A DNA stretch of 64,000 bases from Streptomyces sp. NBC_01788 (GCF_035917575.1 NZ_CP109090.1:4712001-4776000), one strand, 5' to 3'; positions 18,121-28,286 are shown, counted from the first letter of the stretch. The notes: a model not told the origin generated them from the letters alone. Translations and numbers: made by a program.

Positions 18121-18399
18121 GTGTCCATCACCGCCAGCGAGGCCCGCGCCAGGCTTTTCCCGCTGATCCAGCAGGTCAACGACGACCATGAGCCGGTCGA
18201 GATCACCTCCAGGGGCGGCAACGCCATACTGATGTCCGCCGACGACTTCCGTTCCTGGCAGGAGACCGTCTACCTGCTGCGCTCGCCGGCCAACGCCGCT
18301 CACCTCATGGCGGCCGTCGCTGCGGACAAGGCCGCCGACACCCCGGTGATCACCAAGAGCATGGAGGAGCTGGAGGCTCTGGCGGAGGACGGGGAGTGA
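18121..18399 (+). CDS. yefM: YefM-family antitoxin
   Basis: 92-residue Phd/YefM antitoxin. The N-terminal DNA-binding fold reads [20 protein letters not shown], followed by [20 protein letters not shown], the classical YefM signature. The C-terminal part ([16 protein letters not shown]) is the flexible acidic segment that wraps the toxin. GTG 18121 has a strong GGAGGAGG site seven bases away. The stop overlaps the toxin start. It neutralises YoeB and, with it, probably represses the pair by binding the GTAC array. Confidence 0.93.
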   Translation: MSITASEARARLFPLIQQVNDDHEPVEITSRGGNAILMSADDFRSWQETVYLLRSPANAAHLMAAVAADKAADTPVITKSMEELEALAEDGE

Positions 18400-18653
18400 G
18401 GGACGTACGGTTCCGCCCCACCGGGTGGGAGGACCTCCTGTACTGGCAGTCCGCCGACAGGAAACTGTTCCGCAAGCTCGTGCGTCTGATCGGCGAGATC
18501 CAGCGCGACCCCTTCACCGGTATCGGAAAACCGGAGCCGCTGAAGAGCGACCTGTCGGGCTACTGGTCACGCCGGATCGACGATGAGCACCGCCTCGTCT
18601 ACCGGGCCACGGAGAAGGAAGTCGTGATCATCAAGGCCCGGTACCACTACTGA
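18396..18653 (+). CDS. yoeB: YoeB-family mRNA interferase toxin
   Basis: 85-residue RelE/YoeB-superfamily ribosome-dependent endoribonuclease. The signature is nearly complete: [45 protein letters not shown] and the C-terminal IIKARYHY. The catalytic residues known in E. coli YoeB (Glu46, Arg65, His83, Tyr84) have counterparts in the GKPEPL, EHRLVYR and RYHY segments. It cleaves mRNA in the A site when the antitoxin is degraded. GTG 18396 overlaps the yefM stop (GTGA), which couples the two. Confidence 0.93.
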   Translation: MRDVRFRPTGWEDLLYWQSADRKLFRKLVRLIGEIQRDPFTGIGKPEPLKSDLSGYWSRRIDDEHRLVYRATEKEVVIIKARYHY

Positions 18654-18858
18654 CCTCCAGGCGCTCGGTCTTCCCTGGCTCAGCCGCAGCCCGGCGCCTC
18701 TGCCGCCACTGGTCGGATCAGCCCCATCTCTTGGCTCAGGGCGGTGAGTTCATCGGGTCTTGCTGTTGGGTGACCCAGAGCATGCCGGGCACCTGCACGC
18801 GCCGCTCGTGCACGAAGGCCTCACTCGAGCGCTCCCTGCTGGAGCGAGAGCTGCCAGG

Positions 18859-19404
18859 TCAGGAGACGGACGGCGGCCGAGGAATGGGCTGGTGGTCTCG
18901 TGTCTCCGGTGCCGGGTCCTCTCGGCGGGGAAGGCGCCGACGCACCACTGTGAGGGTTCCTGTCGCGAGGGCGAGCACGAACACTGTCAGCCCCACGAAG
19001 ACCACGGGATTCACCCAGCCCGGAACCAACTCGGTGCCCACGCCGCCCGAGGTGACGCACTGCGCACTGACCGGCAGCGTCATACGCGTCACGATGTGGT
19101 CGCCCTGCACGCCCCACGACGCACACATCTGGCCCGGATCCAGGATGTAGAAGCCCGACATCGCGCCGTACGCGTACGCGCCGAGCGCCGCCGTGCCGGC
19201 GAGGACCGCCACCAGCGCGCACGTCGTGGCACTCGGCTGACGCCACCCGCTGTATGGCAGCCGGGTATGGGCCCGTTGGGCGAGAGCCGCGGCGGCAGCC
19301 ACGACCACGATCGGCGTCAGGAACGGCGCGAGGGCCAGGGTGAGAAACAGAAGGCTTGCCATGCTCGCCCAGACATCGCCCCGGGTGAGACCGGTTCCTG
19401 TCAC
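18859..19404 (-). CDS. Four-helix membrane protein, function unknown
   Basis: 181-residue predicted membrane protein with about four hydrophobic segments: MASLLFLTLALAPFLTPIVV, CALVAVLAGTAALGAYAYG, and VNPVVFVGLTVFVLALATG near the C-terminus among them. A loop of about 50 residues (including CASWGVQGDH and QCVTSGGVGTE, two Cys) could be extracytoplasmic and disulfide-linked. The C-terminal tail is charged and Pro-rich. GTG 19404 has only a weak binding site. I recognise no family. It lies alone on the minus strand between YoeB and the SnoaL-like gene. Confidence 0.65.
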   Translation of the reverse strand: MTGTGLTRGDVWASMASLLFLTLALAPFLTPIVVVAAAAALAQRAHTRLPYSGWRQPSATTCALVAVLAGTAALGAYAYGAMSGFYILDPGQMCASWGVQGDHIVTRMTLPVSAQCVTSGGVGTELVPGWVNPVVFVGLTVFVLALATGTLTVVRRRLPRREDPAPETRDHQPIPRPPSVS

Positions 19405-19443
19405 GTTCCCGAGCGATGCCGGACGCCGACCGGTGGGCCCTGC

Positions 19444-20151
19444 CTACTGCTCCAACTCGTCCAGCGCGCCGAGCTGTTGCAGCAGTCCCAGTTGGTCGTG
19501 CTGCCACCACAGTTCGGTGATCCGGCCGTTGTCGCCGAAGCGGAAGACGGTCATGCCGGTCATGGTGACCCGTTTGCCGGTGGGGGCGATGCCGAGGAAC
19601 TCGCCCCGGTGCGTGGCGGTCCAGGTCCAGCGGGCGCAGACCCGGTCGCCCTGCGCCATCAAGTCCTCGACCGTGAAGGAGGCGTCGAAGGCGTCGCGCC
19701 ACATGCGGAAGTCGCGGCGGATGGCGTCCAGGCCGATGGTGACCTGGGGGTTGACGGGGTCGTGGCTGTGACAGTCCTCGTCGATCAGGTCGTTGAGCGG
19801 CGGCAGCTCACCGGCGGTCGTCAGGGTGCCGTAGAAACGGCGTACGAGGGTCGCGCGGAGCGGCTCGTCCCGCACGACGTCCAGGTCCGTGAAGGTGGGC
19901 AGTTCGTCGCAGAGGGCGACCAGGCTCCGGAAGATCTCGTCGGTCTCCGGCAGGTTCGAGGTCCGCATCGCCTCCTCGTACGACGGGAACTCCACCAGTT
20001 CGACGACATGGGTCCCGTCCGAGCGGTCCTTGCCGACGACCGCGTGCGTCGCGGTCCGCCTGCCCCCGGTCTTCTCCACCCAGCTGTCCAGCAACCGGTT
20101 CATCTCCTCGAACCGGCTCGTCCTGCAGTCGATGAGCTGTACGAAGGTCAT
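19444..20151 (-). CDS. SnoaL-like / ester-cyclase-type protein with extra N-terminal domain
   Basis: 235-residue soluble protein. The C-terminal part (about 95-230) is a SnoaL-like NTF2 fold: LNDLIDEDCHSHDPVN, FRMWRDAFDASFTVEDLMAQGDRV and GEFLGIAPTGKRVTMTGMTVFRFGDNG are the family signature. The N-terminal 90 residues (TFVQLIDCRTSRFEEM, THVVELVEFPSYEEAM) look like a ferredoxin-like ABM/NIPSNAP type domain. Thus it is a fusion of two small-molecule-binding folds whose substrate is unknown. ATG 20151 has GGAGG six bases upstream. It is followed by an SDR gene on the same strand. Confidence 0.8.
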   Translation of the reverse strand: MTFVQLIDCRTSRFEEMNRLLDSWVEKTGGRRTATHAVVGKDRSDGTHVVELVEFPSYEEAMRTSNLPETDEIFRSLVALCDELPTFTDLDVVRDEPLRATLVRRFYGTLTTAGELPPLNDLIDEDCHSHDPVNPQVTIGLDAIRRDFRMWRDAFDASFTVEDLMAQGDRVCARWTWTATHRGEFLGIAPTGKRVTMTGMTVFRFGDNGRITELWWQHDQLGLLQQLGALDELEQ

Positions 20152-20234
20152 GACGCGCCTCCGGTCCCCTGGCCCGGTCCGGTTTTCCGTCGGTGCCATT
20201 CTCCCACCGGGGCGCCTCCGCCACCTCCGTACCG

Positions 20235-21008
20235 TCACTGCGGTCCGTACTTGCGGCCCGTCTTCGAGGTGATCCCGCCCAGCAGGCCGCGCGGCGTCAC
20301 CTTCACCAGGCCCATCAGCGCCTTGTACCGCGGATCCGGGATGGACAGGGTCTTGCCGTGGGCCAGATCCGTCAGCGCCGCCGCGACCAGCTTGTCCGCG
20401 TCCAGCCACATCCAGTTCGGGATGTTGTCCGTGCCCATGCCGGCCCGCTCGTGGAACTCGGTGCGCACGAAGCCGGGGCACAGCGCCATCAGCCGTACGC
20501 CGCTGCCGGCCAGGTCGCGCGCCGCGCCCTGGGTGAACTGCACGACCCACGCCTTCGACGCGCCGTACGTGCCGCGCGGCACGAAGGCGGCCACCGAGGC
20601 CACGTTCACGACCCCGCCCCGGCCGCGCTCGCGCATGGCCGAGGTCGCCGCCGACGTCAGCCGCAGCACCGCCTCGACGTGCACCTTGATCATCCTGAGC
20701 TCGTCGGCCATCGACACGTCCAGGAAACGGCCCTTGTTGCCGAAGCCGGCGTTGTTGACCAGCAGGTCCACGGGGTCCTTGCGGTCGCCCAGCCGGGCGG
20801 CGACCGTCTCGATGCCCGCGTCCGTCGCCAGGTCGGCCGTCAGCACCTCCGCCTCGATGCCGTGCCGGTCGTGCAGCTCGGTGGCCTGCTCCGTCAGGCG
20901 GGCGGTGTCGCGCGCCACCAGCACCAGGTTGTGCCCGTCGGCCGCCAGCCGTCGCGCGAAGGCGGCGCCGATGCCCGCGGTCGATCCCGTAATCAGAGCC
21001 GTTGTCAT
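20235..21008 (-). CDS. Short-chain dehydrogenase/reductase
   Basis: 257-residue classical SDR. The N-terminal cofactor motif is TGSTAGIGAAFARRLA (TGxxxGIG), the central motif NNAGFGNKG, and the catalytic Tyr-Lys are in YGASKAWVV (YxxxK); a Ser precedes it. It resembles the DltE/YqjQ group of SDRs with a C-terminal extension (GITSKTGRKYG). The oxidised or reduced substrate cannot be told. ATG 21008 has no ribosome binding site, but TAACCT lies six bases before it, so the transcript may be leaderless. Confidence 0.87.
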   Translation of the reverse strand: MTTALITGSTAGIGAAFARRLAADGHNLVLVARDTARLTEQATELHDRHGIEAEVLTADLATDAGIETVAARLGDRKDPVDLLVNNAGFGNKGRFLDVSMADELRMIKVHVEAVLRLTSAATSAMRERGRGGVVNVASVAAFVPRGTYGASKAWVVQFTQGAARDLAGSGVRLMALCPGFVRTEFHERAGMGTDNIPNWMWLDADKLVAAALTDLAHGKTLSIPDPRYKALMGLVKVTPRGLLGGITSKTGRKYGPQ

Positions 21009-21105
21009 GCCGAAAGGTTAGTGGCCCCCGGCACCTTGTCCCGATCTCTGCACAGGCCCTCCCGACCGGTGATGCCCACGTGTCGGCCGGGACGATGACA
21101 GCCGG

Positions 21106-21786
21106 TCAGCCCGCGTATTCGCGCGCGTACTTCCGGGCCGCCGCCAGCGACTCCGGGTGCAGCGCCGTACCCGCCGCGAGCAGCCGGGGCAGCAGCGGGC
21201 GCTCGGTCGTCATGGCCCGGAACTGCAGGCCCACGGTCACGTCGTGGTCCGGGCGGTGCACGATCTCGACGGGGTCGCCCGCCCGGATCTCACCGGCCTC
21301 CAGCACCCGCAGATACGCGCCCGGCGCCGCCCGCTGCGTGAACCGCTTCACCCATCCCTTCTCACCCAGATGGCCCTGGAAGGTCCGGCAGGGAATCCGT
21401 CCGCTGGTGACCTCCAGGAGCACCGAGGGGCCGAGCGGCGAGCCGATGCGCCAGCGCTCGCCGATCCGAGCGCCGGTGATGTCCAGGCCGAGCGTGGTGA
21501 GGTTCTCGCCGAAGACGCCGTTGGCCAGCGTCCGGCCCAGCTCGCGCTCCCATTCGTCGAGGTCCTCGCGCGCCACCGCGTACACCGCCTGGTCGTCGCC
21601 GCCGTGGTGCCGCGTGTCGCACACCGCGTCCCCGGCCAGCCCGCTCGCGCCGACCCCCTTCGGCCCGGGCGCCGACACCTTGACCGGCCCGTCCGCGGGC
21701 CGCTTGCCGATGCCGGTCACGCCGTCCGGCTGGTCGGTGTACGGAACGGCCTCGGCGCGGCCCAGGTTCACAGACAGAAGCTTCAT
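21106..21786 (-). CDS. MOSC domain protein (YiiM-like)
   Basis: 226-residue MOSC (molybdenum cofactor sulfurase C-terminal) protein. The conserved core is KGVGASGLAGDAVCDTRHHGG, GVFGENLTT and the Cys-containing IPCRTFQGHL, in which the Cys is presumed to bind sulfur or the cofactor. A C-terminal helical 3-alpha segment (LLAAGTALHPESLAAARKYA) follows, as in YiiM. Such proteins handle N-hydroxylated compounds or molybdenum cofactor sulfur. The exact substrate is unknown. It is divergent from a LysR gene 81 bases away, which may regulate it. Confidence 0.87.
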   Translation of the reverse strand: MKLLSVNLGRAEAVPYTDQPDGVTGIGKRPADGPVKVSAPGPKGVGASGLAGDAVCDTRHHGGDDQAVYAVAREDLDEWERELGRTLANGVFGENLTTLGLDITGARIGERWRIGSPLGPSVLLEVTSGRIPCRTFQGHLGEKGWVKRFTQRAAPGAYLRVLEAGEIRAGDPVEIVHRPDHDVTVGLQFRAMTTERPLLPRLLAAGTALHPESLAAARKYAREYAG

Positions 21787-21867
21787 GCGGGCACGGTAGG
21801 CGAGCGCCGGTCAAAGTGTCGACGCGATAATCCGCCGTCCGCCCAAGTTTCACTTATGCTCGTTGGT

Positions 21868-22764
21868 GTGATCGAGGCTCGTCATCTCCGTGTGCTGCGT
21901 GCCGTGGCCACCACCGGCTCCTTCTCCGCGGCGGGGCGCGAGCTGGGCTGCACCCAGCCCGCCGTCAGCCAGCAGATGAAGGCCCTCGAGGCCGCCGTCG
22001 GCACCCCGCTGCTGGTCCGGGCCGGCCGCGAGATGCGCCTGACTCAGGCCGGCGACGCGCTCGTCCGGCACGCCACCGGCATCCTCGCCGGGCTCACCGC
22101 CGCCGAGGAGGAGATCGCCGCCATCGCCGGACTGCGGGCCGGGCGGGTACGACTTGTCTCCTTCCCCAGCGGAAGTTCCACGCTCGTGCCCACCGCGCTC
22201 GCCGCGCTGCGCGCCGCGCACCCCGGCACCCGGGTCTCCCTGGAGGAGGCCGAGCCGCCCAGGTCCGTCGAACTCCTGCGCCAGGGCGACTGCGACGTGG
22301 CCCTCGCCTTCCGCTACGAGGGGGCCGCGGACGCCGCGGAGTGGGAGGACCTGGTCGTACGGCCGCTGCTGACCGACCGGCTCGTGGCCCTGGTGCCCGA
22401 GCGGCACCGGCTGGCCCGTGCGGGGTCCGTGGCCATCGGCGACCTCGCGGGCGATCCGTGGATCGCGGGCTGCCCGCGCTGCCGCGGCCAGCTGGTCCAG
22501 GTGTGCGAGGGCGCCGGCTTCACGCCGCGCATCGACTTCGCGACCGACGACTACCCGGCGGTGGTCGGCCTGGTGGGCGCGGGACTGGGGGTCGCCGTCC
22601 TGCCCCAGCTCGCGGTCGAGTCGGTGCGGCCCAGGGGCGCGTGCACCGTGGAGCTGGAACCGGCGGTGCGGCGGGAGATCGTCGCCCTCACCCTGCCCGA
22701 CCTGGCACAGGTGCCGGCGGTGGCGGCGACGCTGGAGGAGCTGGTGCGGGCCGGGGCCCGCTGA
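21868..22764 (+). CDS. LysR-family transcriptional regulator
   Basis: 298-residue LTTR. The N-terminal winged helix-turn-helix starts EARHLRVLRAVATTGSFSAAG and continues LGCTQPAVSQQMKALEAAVG. A substrate-binding domain follows (VRLVSFPSGSSTLVPTAL, GLGVAVLPQLAVE). GTG 21868 gives the usual LysR distance to the HTH; ATG 21856 in frame is the alternative. A TATGCT box at 21855-21860 would start transcription near 21868, so it may be leaderless. It is divergent from the MOSC gene, the typical arrangement for a regulator and its target. The ligand is unknown. Confidence 0.85.
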   Translation: MIEARHLRVLRAVATTGSFSAAGRELGCTQPAVSQQMKALEAAVGTPLLVRAGREMRLTQAGDALVRHATGILAGLTAAEEEIAAIAGLRAGRVRLVSFPSGSSTLVPTALAALRAAHPGTRVSLEEAEPPRSVELLRQGDCDVALAFRYEGAADAAEWEDLVVRPLLTDRLVALVPERHRLARAGSVAIGDLAGDPWIAGCPRCRGQLVQVCEGAGFTPRIDFATDDYPAVVGLVGAGLGVAVLPQLAVESVRPRGACTVELEPAVRREIVALTLPDLAQVPAVAATLEELVRAGAR

Positions 22765-22800
22765 CACGGGCCGGCACAAGGGGGACCGGGGTCCGGGGTC

Positions 22801-22919
22801 AGTGATCGGGATCGGCGCGCAGGCGGTCGGTGGGGGATCGGCGGATCAAGGGATCGGCGAGCACACGGTCGGCGGATCAGGGATCGGGGTATCGCGAGGG
22901 CACGCGTGACGCGTGCCCT
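22801..22919 (+). repeat. GATCGG-rich direct repeats and terminal hairpin between LysR and whiD
   Basis: GATCGG recurs at least five times, and GGCGGATCA(A)GGGATCGG occurs twice (22841 and 22872). A perfect 11-bp palindrome (22897-22907 with 22909-22919) closes the stretch and can terminate transcription from both sides of this convergent pair. No gene is visible here. Confidence 0.55.
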
Positions 22920-22958
22920 GCTGCGGCTCTCTGCGAACGGATCAGAAAAAACGTTCCT

Positions 22959-23288
22959 TCAGTTTTCGGAGGCGGTGTCCCCGCTGGTCGACGACGCCGA
23001 CACCAGCCGGTTCCGTGCCCGCCCCATGAGCTCCTCGCGCTCGTCCTCGGTCAGGCCTCCCCACACTCCGTACGGCTCGCGCACCGCCAGGGCGTGTGCC
23101 GCGCACTCCGCACGGACCGGGCACCTCATGCAGACCTCCTTGGCCGAGTTCTCTCGAGCGCTCCGGGCCGCCCCGCGCTCGCCCTCGGGATGGAAGAAGA
23201 GCGAGCTGTCGACCCCGCGGCAGGCAGCCAGCAACTGCCAGTCCCACAGGTCCGCGTTCGGTCCGGGAAGGCGGGAGAAATCTGCCAT
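22959..23288 (-). CDS. whiD: WhiD, WhiB-like iron-sulfur sporulation regulator
   Basis: 109-residue Wbl protein. Four cysteines at positions 23, 53, 56 and 62 (AACRG, CMRCPVRAEC) hold a [4Fe-4S] cluster. GVWGGLTEDEREEL is the Wbl beta-turn motif, and the basic tail (RARNRL) contacts DNA. WhiD is required for late sporulation in Streptomyces and works with the principal sigma factor. Identification as WhiD, not another Wbl, rests on the divergent bldM neighbour. ATG 23288 is preferred; an upstream in-frame ATG at 23330 adds 14 unlikely residues. Confidence 0.9.
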   Translation of the reverse strand: MADFSRLPGPNADLWDWQLLAACRGVDSSLFFHPEGERGAARSARENSAKEVCMRCPVRAECAAHALAVREPYGVWGGLTEDEREELMGRARNRLVSASSTSGDTASEN

Positions 23289-23517
23289 TACGTGACCCCT
23301 TGTAGCCGTTCGTGGCGGATACGGTGCCAACGACCGTACATCTCCGATCTAAGGAGATGAAAATATGACTCATTGCGAATCTAGCCCTAGACACCTAGAA
23401 ACGGGAACAAGAGGGGCTAAATGGGGCATGGCTTGTGATGAAAAGTTGAGGGTCCGACGTTCATGTCTGCTCTGTGTCCGTTCCCTCACGTAGAGTGCCG
23501 AAGGCGGCGGACAGCCC

Positions 23518-23545
23518 CGTAACTCTTTCGAGTGACCGTCGTTGA
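23518..23545 (+). promoter_or_regulatory. Sigma-BldN promoter of bldM (bldMp1)
   Basis: CGTAAC (23518-23523), 16 bp, CGTTGA (23540-23545): a full match to the published BldN consensus. The start would be near 23552, giving about 118 bases of leader before bldM. The rest of the 23289-23669 spacer is unusually A/T-rich near 23395-23440 and should hold the whiD promoter, which I could not pin down. Confidence 0.85.
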
Positions 23546-23669
23546 GAGTGCGGAGGCGGTTGAGAACACAAGCGCTCGGGCGGGCGCCCGAGACGGTCGA
23601 CCGCACAGGTGACGATTCCGTACCAGCCTGGAGGCTCAAGGTGACGCGCATCAGCTGCGGAGGACGGCC

Positions 23670-24281
23670 ATGACATCCGTCCTCGTCTGCGACGACTCCC
23701 CGCTTGCCCGAGAGGCGCTGCGCCGCGCGGTCGCGACCGTGCCCGGCGTCGAGCGTGTGACGACGGCGGCCAACGGCGAGGAAGTCCTCCGCCGCTGGGG
23801 CGCCGACCGCTCCGATCTCATCCTCATGGACGTGCGCATGCCCGGTCTGGGAGGCGTCGAGACCGTCCGGCGCCTGCTGTCCGCGGACCCCGGCGCGCGC
23901 ATCATCATGCTCACTGTCGCCGAGGACCTCGACGGCGTGGCGCTCGCCGTGGCCGCCGGCGCCCGCGGCTACCTGCACAAGGACGCCTCCCGCGCGGAGC
24001 TGCGGGCCACGGTGACGCAGGCCCTCGCCGACCCCACCTGGCGGCTCGCCCCGCGCCGGCTGCGCTCGGCCGAGATGGGCGCCGCGCCCACGCTCACCGC
24101 GCGGGAGATCCAGGTCCTGGAGGGCATGAGTCACGGCCGCTCCAACGCGGAGATCGGCCGCGAGCTGTTCCTCTCCGAGGACACCGTGAAGACCCACGCC
24201 CGCCGGCTGTTCAAGAAGCTCGGCGCGTCGGACCGCGCACACGCGGTGGCCCTCGGCTTCCGCTGGGGCCTGGTCCGCTAG
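23670..24281 (+). CDS. bldM: BldM, orphan response regulator of sporulation
   Basis: 203-residue NarL/FixJ-type regulator. The receiver domain (1-120) has VLVCDDSPLAREAL, the phospho-acceptor region LILMDVRMPG (Asp about 54) and GYLHKDAS. The LuxR-type HTH (about 140-200) reads LTAREIQVLEGMSHGRSNAEIGRELFLSEDTVKTHARRL. BldM binds DNA as a homodimer or a heterodimer with WhiI to activate aerial development genes, and needs no partner kinase in known species. ATG 23670 has a GGAGG site. Its transcription is probably driven by sigma-BldN. Confidence 0.94.
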   Translation: MTSVLVCDDSPLAREALRRAVATVPGVERVTTAANGEEVLRRWGADRSDLILMDVRMPGLGGVETVRRLLSADPGARIIMLTVAEDLDGVALAVAAGARGYLHKDASRAELRATVTQALADPTWRLAPRRLRSAEMGAAPTLTAREIQVLEGMSHGRSNAEIGRELFLSEDTVKTHARRLFKKLGASDRAHAVALGFRWGLVR

Positions 24282-24732
24282 GACCCGTGCGGATCCCGGT
24301 CGGGCCGCCCCGGACCGGCGTACCGGAACGTGACGCCACCCCCACGCGCGGCGACGAGCGTGGGGGGTGTCCGGTCGGCCGGACGCGCGGCCGTGCCGCT
24401 CGCACGTCCCCGCACGGGTGCCGCTCCCCGGCCCCGGGCGGTCGGGAGACGGCAGGCGGCCGTCGCGGCCCTGTGGGAACGTGGGGCCGGAACACGCGCG
24501 AGGTGCAATACAGCACCGCGGGCGCCGGTGGCAAAGCGCCCCGCCGGAGGCCCGCTGCTTGTTTCGCCGCGGATGACGCATCCTTGAGGGTGTGGAGTTC
24601 CTCGCGGACGAGTTGATCGAGCGGAAGGGGAGGGCGCAGGGGATGAGCTTCGGCGCACCTGCTCATAACGCTTCGGTGCACAACCACGAAGGCGGTGCCA
24701 CGGACCGGACGACGTCAAGGCACCATGGACCG
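24282..24732 (+). other. Intergenic region upstream of the shbA-type sigma gene
   Basis: 451 bases with no convincing ORF. It is GC-rich with a patch of lower GC around 24500-24530 (GCAATACAGCA). If the sigma protein starts at ATG 24643 instead of 24733, the last 90 bases are coding. No terminator was obvious after bldM; a candidate regulatory region for the sigma gene lies here but no promoter is certain. Confidence 0.4.
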
Positions 24733-25320
24733 ATGCGTGACGACCAGGCGGCACTTGCCCAAGGGGCGATCGGTGCGCTCGTCCACCGCGCCGTCGACGG
24801 CGACGAGCAGGCCACGCACGATCTGCTCGCCCGTGTCCACCCACTGGCGCTGCGCTACTGCCGCACCCGGCTGTCCCGGCTCCCGGGCGACGCCCGGCAC
24901 TTCGTCGAGGACCTCGCCCAGGAGGTCTGCGTCGCGGTCCTGCTGGCCCTGCCGCGCTACAAGGACACCGGCCGTCCCTTCGAGGCCTTCGTCTTCGCCA
25001 TCGCCGCCCACAAGGTCGCCGACCTGCAGCGCGCCGCCATGCGGCACCCGGGCTCGACGGCCGTGCCCTCGGACGAGATGCCCGAGCGCCCGGACGACTC
25101 GCTCGGCCCGGAGGAGCGCGCCCTGCTCAGCAGCGACGCCGAGTGGGCCAAGAAGCTGCTGGCCAGCCTCCCGGAGAACCAGCGCGAGCTGCTGCTGCTG
25201 CGCATCGCGGTGGGGTTGACCGCGGAGGAAACGGGACAGATGTTGGGAATGTCACCCGGAGCGGTCCGGGTGGCCCAGCACCGCGCGCTCAGCCGGCTGC
25301 GCGCCCTGGCCGAACAGTAG
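24733..25320 (+). CDS. shbA: ECF-type sigma factor, ShbA-like
   Basis: 195-residue sigma factor. The sigma2 part (about 45-115) contains [21 protein letters not shown] and [16 protein letters not shown]. The sigma4 part (about 145-190) contains [44 protein letters not shown] (quoted in pieces: [33 protein letters not shown]). ShbA drives transcription of the principal sigma gene hrdB in streptomycetes and, as here, sits between bldM and guaB. No anti-sigma gene is adjacent. Start ATG 24733 is chosen by domain length; ATG 24643 would add 30 residues of low complexity. Confidence 0.82.
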   Translation: MRDDQAALAQGAIGALVHRAVDGDEQATHDLLARVHPLALRYCRTRLSRLPGDARHFVEDLAQEVCVAVLLALPRYKDTGRPFEAFVFAIAAHKVADLQRAAMRHPGSTAVPSDEMPERPDDSLGPEERALLSSDAEWAKKLLASLPENQRELLLLRIAVGLTAEETGQMLGMSPGAVRVAQHRALSRLRALAEQ

Positions 25321-25352
25321 GCGGCCGTCCCGCCCCTCACTCACCGCCCCGG

Positions 25353-25389
25353 TTGAACGTGCGGCAGGTCATTTCCGTACGAAAGTACG
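25353..25389 (+). promoter_or_regulatory. Candidate guaB promoter with inverted repeat
   Basis: TTGAAC at 25353-25358 and TACGAA at 25378-25383 (19-bp spacer) overlap a perfect inverted repeat CGTAC-GAAA-GTACG (25376-25389). The repeat could be an operator or an early RNA hairpin. It lies about 100 bases before the guaB ATG. Confidence 0.35.
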
Positions 25390-25441
25390 AATCCGGCGGC
25401 TGCTCAGAACCGTGGAATGAGAGAGGCGTGCTTCCCGTTAG

Positions 25442-26986
<1,545 letters not shown>

Positions 26987-27002
26987 GCGGCACGCCGTGC
27001 AG

Positions 27003-27030
27003 GGCGGCTCCGGAAGCCTCCGGGGCCGCC
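27003..27030 (+). terminator. Hairpin between guaB and its paralogue
   Basis: GGCGGCTCCGG (27003-27013) can pair with CCGGGGCCGCC (27020-27030), followed by TTTG. It may terminate or attenuate guaB transcription before the next gene. Confidence 0.55.
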
Positions 27031-27091
27031 TTTGCCATGGGTGTCGGCGATACTGGAAGACGCTGCAACGCATCAGGGAAAGGCCACAGAC

Positions 27092-28216
27092 GTGACTGAG
27101 ATCGAGATCGGGCGCGGCAAGCGCGGCCGCCGGGCGTACGCCTTCGACGACATCGCCGTCGTCCCCAGCCGCCGTACGCGGGACCCGAAGGAGGTCTCGA
27201 TCGCCTGGCAGATCGACGCCTACCGCTTCGAGCTGCCCTTCCTGGCGGCCCCCATGGACTCGGTCGTCTCCCCGGCCACGGCCATCCGCATCGGCGAGCT
27301 GGGCGGCCTGGGCGTGCTCAACCTCGAGGGCCTGTGGACGCGGTACGAGGACCCGCAGCCGCTGCTCGACGAGATCGCCGAGCTGCCCGCCGAGGTCGCG
27401 ACCAGCCGCCTCCAGGAGATCTACGCCGCTCCCATCAAGGAGGAGCTGATCGGCGCGCGGATCAAGCAGGTGCGCGACGCGGGCGTGGTCACCGCCGCCG
27501 CGCTCTCCCCGCAGCGCACCGCCCAGTTCTCCAAGGCCGTCGTGGACGCGGGCGTGGACATCTTCGTCATCCGCGGCACCACGGTGTCGGCGGAGCACGT
27601 GTCGTCCTCGCACGAGCCGCTGAACCTCAAGCAGTTCATCTACGAGCTCGACGTGCCGGTGATCGTCGGCGGCTGCGCCACCTACACCGCCGCCCTGCAC
27701 CTGATGCGCACCGGCGCGGCCGGTGTCCTGGTCGGCTTCGGCGGCGGCGCCGCGCACACCACGCGCAACGTGCTCGGCATCCAGGTTCCGATGGCCACCG
27801 CGGTCGCCGACGTGGCCGCCGCCCGCCGCGACTACATGGACGAGTCCGGCGGCCGGTACGTGCACGTGATCGCGGACGGCGGCGTCGGCTGGTCCGGCGA
27901 CCTGCCCAAGGCGATCGCCTGCGGCGCCGACTCCGTGATGATGGGCTCCCCGCTGGCCCGTGCCACCGACGCTCCCGGCAAGGGCCACCACTGGGGCATG
28001 GAGGCCGTCAACGAGGAGCTGCCGCGCGGCCGGAAGGTCGACCTCGGCACGGTCGGCACCATCGAGGAGGTCCTCACCGGTCCCTCGCACATCCCCGACG
28101 GCTCGATGAACTTCTTCGGCGCCCTGCGCCGCGCCATGGCCACGACCGGCTACAGCGAGCTCAAGGAGTTCCAGCGCGTCGAGGTGACGGTGGGGGACTC
28201 CCAGCACAAGCGCTGA
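27092..28216 (+). CDS. guaB3: GuaB3 family IMP dehydrogenase-related protein
   Basis: 374-residue paralogue of GuaB without CBS domains. The frame starts EIGRGKRGRRAYAFDDIAVVPSRRTRDP. The barrel includes LAAPMDSVVSPATAIRIGELGG and the phosphate-binding IADGGVGWSGDL. The Cys loop of true IMPDH (GSICTTR) is replaced by GFGGGAAHTTRNVLG, so ordinary IMPDH activity is doubtful. This is the actinobacterial/cyanobacterial GuaB3 class, for which GMP reductase activity has been discussed; I leave the reaction open. GTG 27092 is chosen; an ATG 60 bases upstream reads into the spacer. Confidence 0.85.
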   Translation: MTEIEIGRGKRGRRAYAFDDIAVVPSRRTRDPKEVSIAWQIDAYRFELPFLAAPMDSVVSPATAIRIGELGGLGVLNLEGLWTRYEDPQPLLDEIAELPAEVATSRLQEIYAAPIKEELIGARIKQVRDAGVVTAAALSPQRTAQFSKAVVDAGVDIFVIRGTTVSAEHVSSSHEPLNLKQFIYELDVPVIVGGCATYTAALHLMRTGAAGVLVGFGGGAAHTTRNVLGIQVPMATAVADVAAARRDYMDESGGRYVHVIADGGVGWSGDLPKAIACGADSVMMGSPLARATDAPGKGHHWGMEAVNEELPRGRKVDLGTVGTIEEVLTGPSHIPDGSMNFFGALRRAMATTGYSELKEFQRVEVTVGDSQHKR

Positions 28217-28238
28217 CACACGCGCCCACGGCCCACGA

Positions 28239-28280
28239 AAGGGGCCCGGCCGTCCGCTCAGGCGGACGACCGGGCCCCTT
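28239..28280. terminator. Bidirectional terminator between guaB3 and the sugar dehydrogenase
   Basis: AAGGGGCCCGG with CCGTCCGC pairs with GCGGACG and CCGGGCCCCTT across a short loop, with one mismatch. It starts 22 bases after the guaB3 stop and ends 7 bases before the stop of the convergent gene. Confidence 0.85.
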
Positions 28281-28286
28281 CGCCTC

